NCBI GenBank assembly: GCA_964398945.1
Contig: CAYNOT010000030.1
Span: forward strand, 1-34,304
Direction: 5' to 3'
Length of the DNA stretch: 34,304 bases
From: JBGTGG01 sp964398945
Lineage (GTDB): Bacteria; Bacteroidota; Bacteroidia; Cytophagales; Cyclobacteriaceae
Part shown: positions 30,757 to 34,304 of the stretch, in pieces
Layout of the letters: each line of letters starts with the position of its first letter
Position numbering within the stretch: the first letter of the stretch is position 1
Position numbers and translations under genes: made by a program
The notes under the pieces: generated by a model
Told to the model about the DNA's origin: nothing
Databases searched by the model: none
The model's input: only the letters and a program-made list of their open reading frames with translations

Positions 30757-31518
30757 GTGCGACCATACATTTTAGCCGAAAGCAATTGGAAACAAATCAA
30801 AGATGCAAATTTTGATTTGGCGATCCTTCCGTGGGGGGCTTGTGAAGCACATAATTATCATCTTCCTTACGGAACCGATATTATTGAAGCCGACCGCATT
30901 GCAGCAGCGTCTGCGCGGATCGCGTGGGAAAATGGATCACGCGTGGTCGTGTTGCCCGCCATTCCCTTTGGTGTTAACACCGGACAAGCCGATATTACCC
31001 TGGACATCAATATGAATCCGAGTACACAGTTCGCAATCTTGCACGATCTTATTACTGTGCTCGATCGACAAGGGATTCATAAACTGATGATTTTAAACAG
31101 CCATGGTGGGAATGATTTCAAAACCATGATCCGTGAACTGGGCTTAAAATTCCCGAATATGTTTTTGTGCCAGTGCAATTGGTTTCAGGCGCTTGATCAA
31201 AAGTTGTTTTTTGAAAACAAGGACGACCATGCGGGGGAAATGGAAACGAGTTTGATGTTGCATTTAGCCCCGGGGTTGGTGTTGTCCCTTTCAGAAGCAG
31301 GCGATGGGGCGTCAAAGAAATTTAAATTTACTGCTATCCGTGAAGGGTGGGCGTGGGCAGAGCGGAAATGGTCGCAGGTAACAAAAGACACGGGTGTTGG
31401 TGATCCGCGCAAAGCGACCGCAGGGAAAGGTGAAAAATATTTTGATGCTGTTACAAAAAAAGTAGCGAAATTTATGGAAGAGGTGGCGAAGATGAAAAAG
31501 GAAGATTTTTATGAATGA
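30757..31518 (+). CDS. Creatininase-family metal-dependent amidohydrolase
   Basis: The 253-residue product matches the creatininase family: LPWGACEAHNYHLPYGTDIIEADRIA (about 24-49) carries the Glu, His and Asp metal ligands. It continues with ILNSHGGNDFKTMIREL (about 110-126) holding a further His, and DDHAGEMETSLMLHL (about 151-165) holding the second-metal Glu. The family includes creatininase, MftE and FAPy deformylase (ArfB); the sequence does not decide the substrate. The start is a GTG at 30757, as no ATG suits the family start. The 190 bases upstream hold no gene. Confidence 0.85.
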   Translation: MRPYILAESNWKQIKDANFDLAILPWGACEAHNYHLPYGTDIIEADRIAAASARIAWENGSRVVVLPAIPFGVNTGQADITLDINMNPSTQFAILHDLITVLDRQGIHKLMILNSHGGNDFKTMIRELGLKFPNMFLCQCNWFQALDQKLFFENKDDHAGEMETSLMLHLAPGLVLSLSEAGDGASKKFKFTAIREGWAWAERKWSQVTKDTGVGDPRKATAGKGEKYFDAVTKKVAKFMEEVAKMKKEDFYE

Positions 31519-31612
31519 AGGTTGATGTAGTTCCGACAGGATCCCGTGACCGGAGACTCTGCTGAGAATAAGGGTTGATGTATTTTCAAATCAGCTAACC
31601 TTTGAGATTATG

Positions 31613-31620
31613 TATATTTG
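31613..31620 (+). promoter_or_regulatory. -7-like box for the orphan gene
   Basis: TATATTTG matches TAnnTTTG perfectly and ends 18 bases before the ATG at 31639. No TTTG is found at the usual -33 distance. Confidence 0.35.
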
Positions 31621-31638
31621 GTTGTTGTAGCACACAGA

Positions 31639-32310
31639 ATGAAAGAAGTAATTCAAATTTATAAGTCTGTTTATGCAATTAGAAAAACAGACTATAATTC
31701 TGAAAGTAGATCAATCATAAATGATTGGCCTACTACTATTCGATCAAAGACAGGATATGTTGAAGATGAAACACTTTTTCTGCCTGACTCCCAAAGGTCT
31801 AATCCAGATGTTAAGCGTTCAGGCTTAATTATTATACAAGACATTGAGGGGTTTGATCCTTTTATCTTGAATCAAGAACTTAAAAAATCGAATTTGTCGA
31901 ATTGGTTTGGTAAACATAGAGCAGACTATTTATTATCGCGAAACCAACAAATCAAATGTTTCCACTCGCTTTCTTCAAGATGTGATTTCGAAATATTTAA
32001 AATTACGAAAACCTCTAAAAGCGCTTTTGAATTTACACTGAACTATCTCTCAAATCAAAACTCAATAGGATTACCTAAAAGAGAAGATCATAAAATCGCT
32101 GATCTAAGAAGAGGAAAACCATTTTCCTATCGGATCAATGGAAAAATTGATGGACATTCTCAACGGGTATTTATGGAATATAAATATGTAGTTCAATCTT
32201 TAGGTGAAGTAGATTCTGTTGAATTTAAATCCCTTAATAGAATAGAGGTTGACAAAAGTCTTCCAAATGAAGGTTTAAAGGATATTGATGAAAGAAAAAT
32301 ATTGAGTTAA
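31639..32310 (+). CDS. Hypothetical AT-rich orphan protein
   Basis: I do not recognise this 223-residue protein. It has no signal peptide or membrane segment and is rich in Lys, Ser, Asn and Ile. There are short patches such as GLIIIQDIEGFDPFILNQELKKS (about 68-90), GKHRADYLLSR and, late, ADLRRGKPFSYRINGKIDGHSQRVFMEYKYV, which read like a soluble alpha/beta protein. The base composition is visibly more AT-rich than its neighbours, suggesting transfer. GTTGTAG (31624-31630) stands just before the ATG and its reverse complement CTACAAC (32316-32322) just after the stop, echoing the cassette-like layout at the start of the window. The frame extends upstream to a TTG at 31618, but the ATG fits the -7 box. 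Confidence 0.6.
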   Translation: MKEVIQIYKSVYAIRKTDYNSESRSIINDWPTTIRSKTGYVEDETLFLPDSQRSNPDVKRSGLIIIQDIEGFDPFILNQELKKSNLSNWFGKHRADYLLSRNQQIKCFHSLSSRCDFEIFKITKTSKSAFEFTLNYLSNQNSIGLPKREDHKIADLRRGKPFSYRINGKIDGHSQRVFMEYKYVVQSLGEVDSVEFKSLNRIEVDKSLPNEGLKDIDERKILS

Positions 32311-32391
32311 TCGTACTACAACATTGAAACGTTCAGCTTTGTCACGTTCAACTCAATGATCTGTAACTTAAAAAACCTTTAACCTGAAACC

Positions 32392-32889
32392 TTAAAACAC
32401 CAACTTCCCCACAGACTTCTCTTTCGTCAGCCGCATGCTCAATACTTTTCCCCTTACCGTTACATGCACAAGGTTCGACTGATCATCGTAGGTTTCCATG
32501 ATCACATTATTTTTCACTTCAATGGTTTTCCATTTTTTTACGCTGCTTACCTGTACATAGCACACCAAGGCAAGGTCATCAATTTCGGAGCCGAGGTATT
32601 TTGTGGTTTGCGTTTTCCCGTCAAGGGAAATTTTTAGATGTTCCTGAAGATAAGCACTCACCAATGCATCGGTGTCTTGTCCCCCTTTTGGGGTGAGCAA
32701 ATTCAATTCAGGTTTGTTGGTTTGATTACGGATCGAAAGTTCGAGGTCATCAATAAATATCCGCATCACAATTTCCAGTTCCTTTTCTTTTTCGTCATAC
32801 ACAATATCGGTTACCGAAACATGTAGCGGGTGAACAGCACCTATAAAACCAAGGATTTGCAGGTAGCTGATTAGAATCGTTTGGATCAT
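32392..32889 (-). CDS. DUF6702 family protein
   Basis: The 165-residue product has a hydrophobic N-terminus (ILISYLQILGFIGAVHP), which may be a signal peptide or anchor, and a beta-rich body: HPLHVSVTDIVYDEKEKELEIVMRIFIDDLE, then an acidic middle and a strand-rich end (VHVTVRGKVLSMRLTKEKS). The HPLHVSVT / IFIDDLE pattern matches the DUF6702 family of Bacteroidota, whose function is unknown. It is divergent from a HupE/UreJ membrane protein and close to an M1 peptidase, neighbours that commonly occur with it. Confidence 0.8.
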   Translation of the reverse strand: MIQTILISYLQILGFIGAVHPLHVSVTDIVYDEKEKELEIVMRIFIDDLELSIRNQTNKPELNLLTPKGGQDTDALVSAYLQEHLKISLDGKTQTTKYLGSEIDDLALVCYVQVSSVKKWKTIEVKNNVIMETYDDQSNLVHVTVRGKVLSMRLTKEKSVGKLVF

Positions 32890-33003
32890 GGTTGCAAATT
32901 ATACCAAAATCAATCGAGAATAAAATGCCGCTCAAATTACCAGCCGTTGCGCTTCAAAAAAAATTGGGCTATACTTACAATCCCTTTAAAAACAACACAA
33001 TAC

Positions 33004-33594
33004 GTGAGCGAATTCCAACTTTATTTTCAAGAAGGCCTGCACCATATCCTCGATAAGAATGCCTATGACCACTTACTTTTTGTAATAGTTTTATGTGCTG
33101 TGTATACCCTTCGCGACTGGAAAAGTATATTGGTTTTAATTACAGCATTTACAATCGGCCACTCAATTACCCTGGCGCTAGCAACACTTAGAATTATCTC
33201 AATAAAAATCGAGCTTGTCGAGTTTTTAATTCCGCTAACAATTTTAGTGACGGCCATCCTTAATTTATTTAAGAAGGAAGGCGGAATGCGTTCAGGCACA
33301 AGTCTGATCCAAACCAATTATTGGCTGGCACTTTTCTTTGGACTCATCCATGGAATGGGTTTTTCGAACTATCTGCGGATGTTATTGGGCAAAGAGAAAA
33401 GTATCTTCACCCCGTTATTGTCCTTTAATGTTGGATTGGAGGTTGGCCAGATTATAATTGTTGCGATCTTTATGGTAGCAAGCTTTATTCTGACCGACAT
33501 TTTTGGTGTTAATCGCAGGGATTGGAGGTTTGTGGTCTCTTCCGCCATTGGTGGTATTGCGTTGATGTTGATGAAAGACGCAGTATATTGGTAA
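33004..33594 (+). CDS. HupE/UreJ-family membrane protein
   Basis: The 197-residue integral membrane protein has about six hydrophobic helices and the family motif YDHLLFVIVLCAVYTLRDWKSILVLITAFTIGHSITLALA, with the conserved His pair, followed by FGLIHGMGFSNYLRML and FNVGLEVGQIIIVAIFM. HupE/UreJ proteins are linked to nickel uptake in other phyla, but in Bacteroidota no urease or hydrogenase is near and the substrate is open. I placed the start at the GTG at 33004 (SEFQLYFQEGLHHILD), the family's usual N-terminus; the longer open frame back to 32881 would overlap the divergent DUF6702 gene. TTG, 20 bases, TATACTTA (32947-32977) is a weak promoter candidate. Confidence 0.85.
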   Translation: MSEFQLYFQEGLHHILDKNAYDHLLFVIVLCAVYTLRDWKSILVLITAFTIGHSITLALATLRIISIKIELVEFLIPLTILVTAILNLFKKEGGMRSGTSLIQTNYWLALFFGLIHGMGFSNYLRMLLGKEKSIFTPLLSFNVGLEVGQIIIVAIFMVASFILTDIFGVNRRDWRFVVSSAIGGIALMLMKDAVYW

Positions 33595-33623
33595 ACGGGT
33601 TTTAAGATTTAATAAATATAAAA

Positions 33624-34304
33624 ATGAGAAGATTATTAATAGCAGGGCTGATGTTTTTAACCGGTGTTGCGGTTGCGCAATCGCAGGGCTGGCAAGGTAA
33701 GTTTGAGCAGTTGGGCGAATTGCTTCCAACACCCAATGAGTTTCGCACAGGTTCCGGTGCACCGGGAATTGATTACTGGCAACAAAAAGCAGATTATGTG
33801 ATCAATGTTGAACTTGATGATACAAAACAAACCATTACCGGTTCTGAGAAAATCACCTATCACAACAATGCGCCCGAAGCCTTAACCTACCTTTGGCTGC
33901 AATTGGATCAAAATAATCTTGACAAGGACAACACCACCACAAAAACGCTTAACACAACGATCCGTGACTCTACCGCCACAAAATTTATAGCGGGTGATTT
34001 AGCGCTTTACGATTATGATGGCGGTTATAAAATCAAAAGTGTAAAAGACGAATCCGGTAAGGATTTAAAATACACAATCAATGCCACCATGATGCGCGTT
34101 GATTTACCAAAACCATTAAAGAGAGGCGGGAAATTTTCATTTTCTATTGAGTGGTTTTACAACATTGGTGACCGCATGAAAGATGGAGAACGCAGCGGCC
34201 TGGAATATTTTCCGAAAGATGATAACTATGTGTATACCATTGCGCATTGGTTTCCACGCATGTGTGTGTACGATGATTATGAAGGCTGGCAAAACAAACA
34301 GTTT
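33624..34304 (+). CDS. M1-family metallopeptidase, N-terminal part (cut by window end)
   Basis: The first 227 codons of a secreted peptidase are present; the gene runs off the window with no stop. A signal peptide (LLIAGLMFLTGVAVAQ, about 4-19) is followed by PGIDYWQQKADYVINVELDDTKQTITGSEKITYHNNAPEALTYLWLQLDQN, the N-terminal beta-sandwich of M1 aminopeptidases, and the later AHWFPRMCVYDDYEGW segment that is typical of Bacteroidota M1 members. The zinc motif HExxH lies further downstream, outside the window. It is 29 bases after the HupE/UreJ gene and probably co-transcribed with it. Confidence 0.9.
   Translation, partial: MRRLLIAGLMFLTGVAVAQSQGWQGKFEQLGELLPTPNEFRTGSGAPGIDYWQQKADYVINVELDDTKQTITGSEKITYHNNAPEALTYLWLQLDQNNLDKDNTTTKTLNTTIRDSTATKFIAGDLALYDYDGGYKIKSVKDESGKDLKYTINATMMRVDLPKPLKRGGKFSFSIEWFYNIGDRMKDGERSGLEYFPKDDNYVYTIAHWFPRMCVYDDYEGWQNKQF

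Noticed and set aside
32316..32391. A full attC-like site after the orphan gene
   Set aside because: Only the left-type heptamer and a weak CATTGA/TCAATG pairing are present; no right arm with GTTGTAG follows before the DUF6702 stop.

Overview
The window looks like chromosome from a member of the Bacteroidota, probably Cytophagales. It carries a GldB gliding lipoprotein, Bacteroidota-type promoters (TTTG, 19 to 21 bases, TAnnTTTG), starts without Shine-Dalgarno sites, OmpA proteins with carboxypeptidase-regulatory-like modules, a DUF6702 / HupE-UreJ / M1 peptidase neighbourhood and the rpsU-xerC-hpf gene order. The order-level call is an inference from gene content. No rRNA, tRNA or CRISPR array was found.

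Layout. Positions 1-1555 are accessory DNA: a small lipoprotein gene followed by a 173-bp attC-like imperfect palindrome (629-801), then a second lipoprotein gene (BNR/Asp-box type) cut by the left end of an IS3-like element whose own orfA is truncated. This resembles a decaying integron-type cassette array with no integrase in view. Positions 1556-11638 are a minus-strand block of envelope genes: two adjacent OmpA-family proteins, a patatin/beta-barrel outer-membrane protein, an M23 peptidase with an unusual zinc site, and DsbD, followed by lysA. Positions 11722-14512 run on the plus strand: an alpha/beta hydrolase, an RsmI-like methyltransferase and metK. Positions 14584-17417 are minus strand: hpf, xerC, rpsU and an acyl-CoA dehydrogenase.

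Positions 17579-21808 are a tightly packed plus-strand nucleotide-sugar operon (ugd, UDP-glucuronate decarboxylase, rfbB, rfbA). It makes UDP-glucuronate, UDP-xylose and dTDP-4-keto-6-deoxyglucose for surface polysaccharide; no glycosyltransferase or rfbC/rfbD is present. A convergent M28 (glutaminyl-cyclase-like) lipoprotein overlaps the end of rfbA. Positions 22848-27386 are the conserved rimP-nusA-infB operon, with a consensus promoter and a GC-rich hairpin in the leader.

The remainder comprises a SIS-domain sugar-phosphate isomerase divergent from yraN, gldB, a DHFR/RibD-like reductase, a creatininase-family hydrolase, an AT-rich orphan gene (31639-32310), a DUF6702 protein, a HupE/UreJ membrane protein and the 5' part of an M1 aminopeptidase cut by the window end. 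Three convergent gene pairs (metK/hpf, infB/isomerase, yraN/gldB) are each separated by a long inverted repeat that probably acts as a two-way terminator.

The items most worth a second look are the attC-like structure and its cassette context, the AT-rich orphan with similar boundary motifs, the Cys-for-His change in the M23 zinc site and the rimP leader hairpin.
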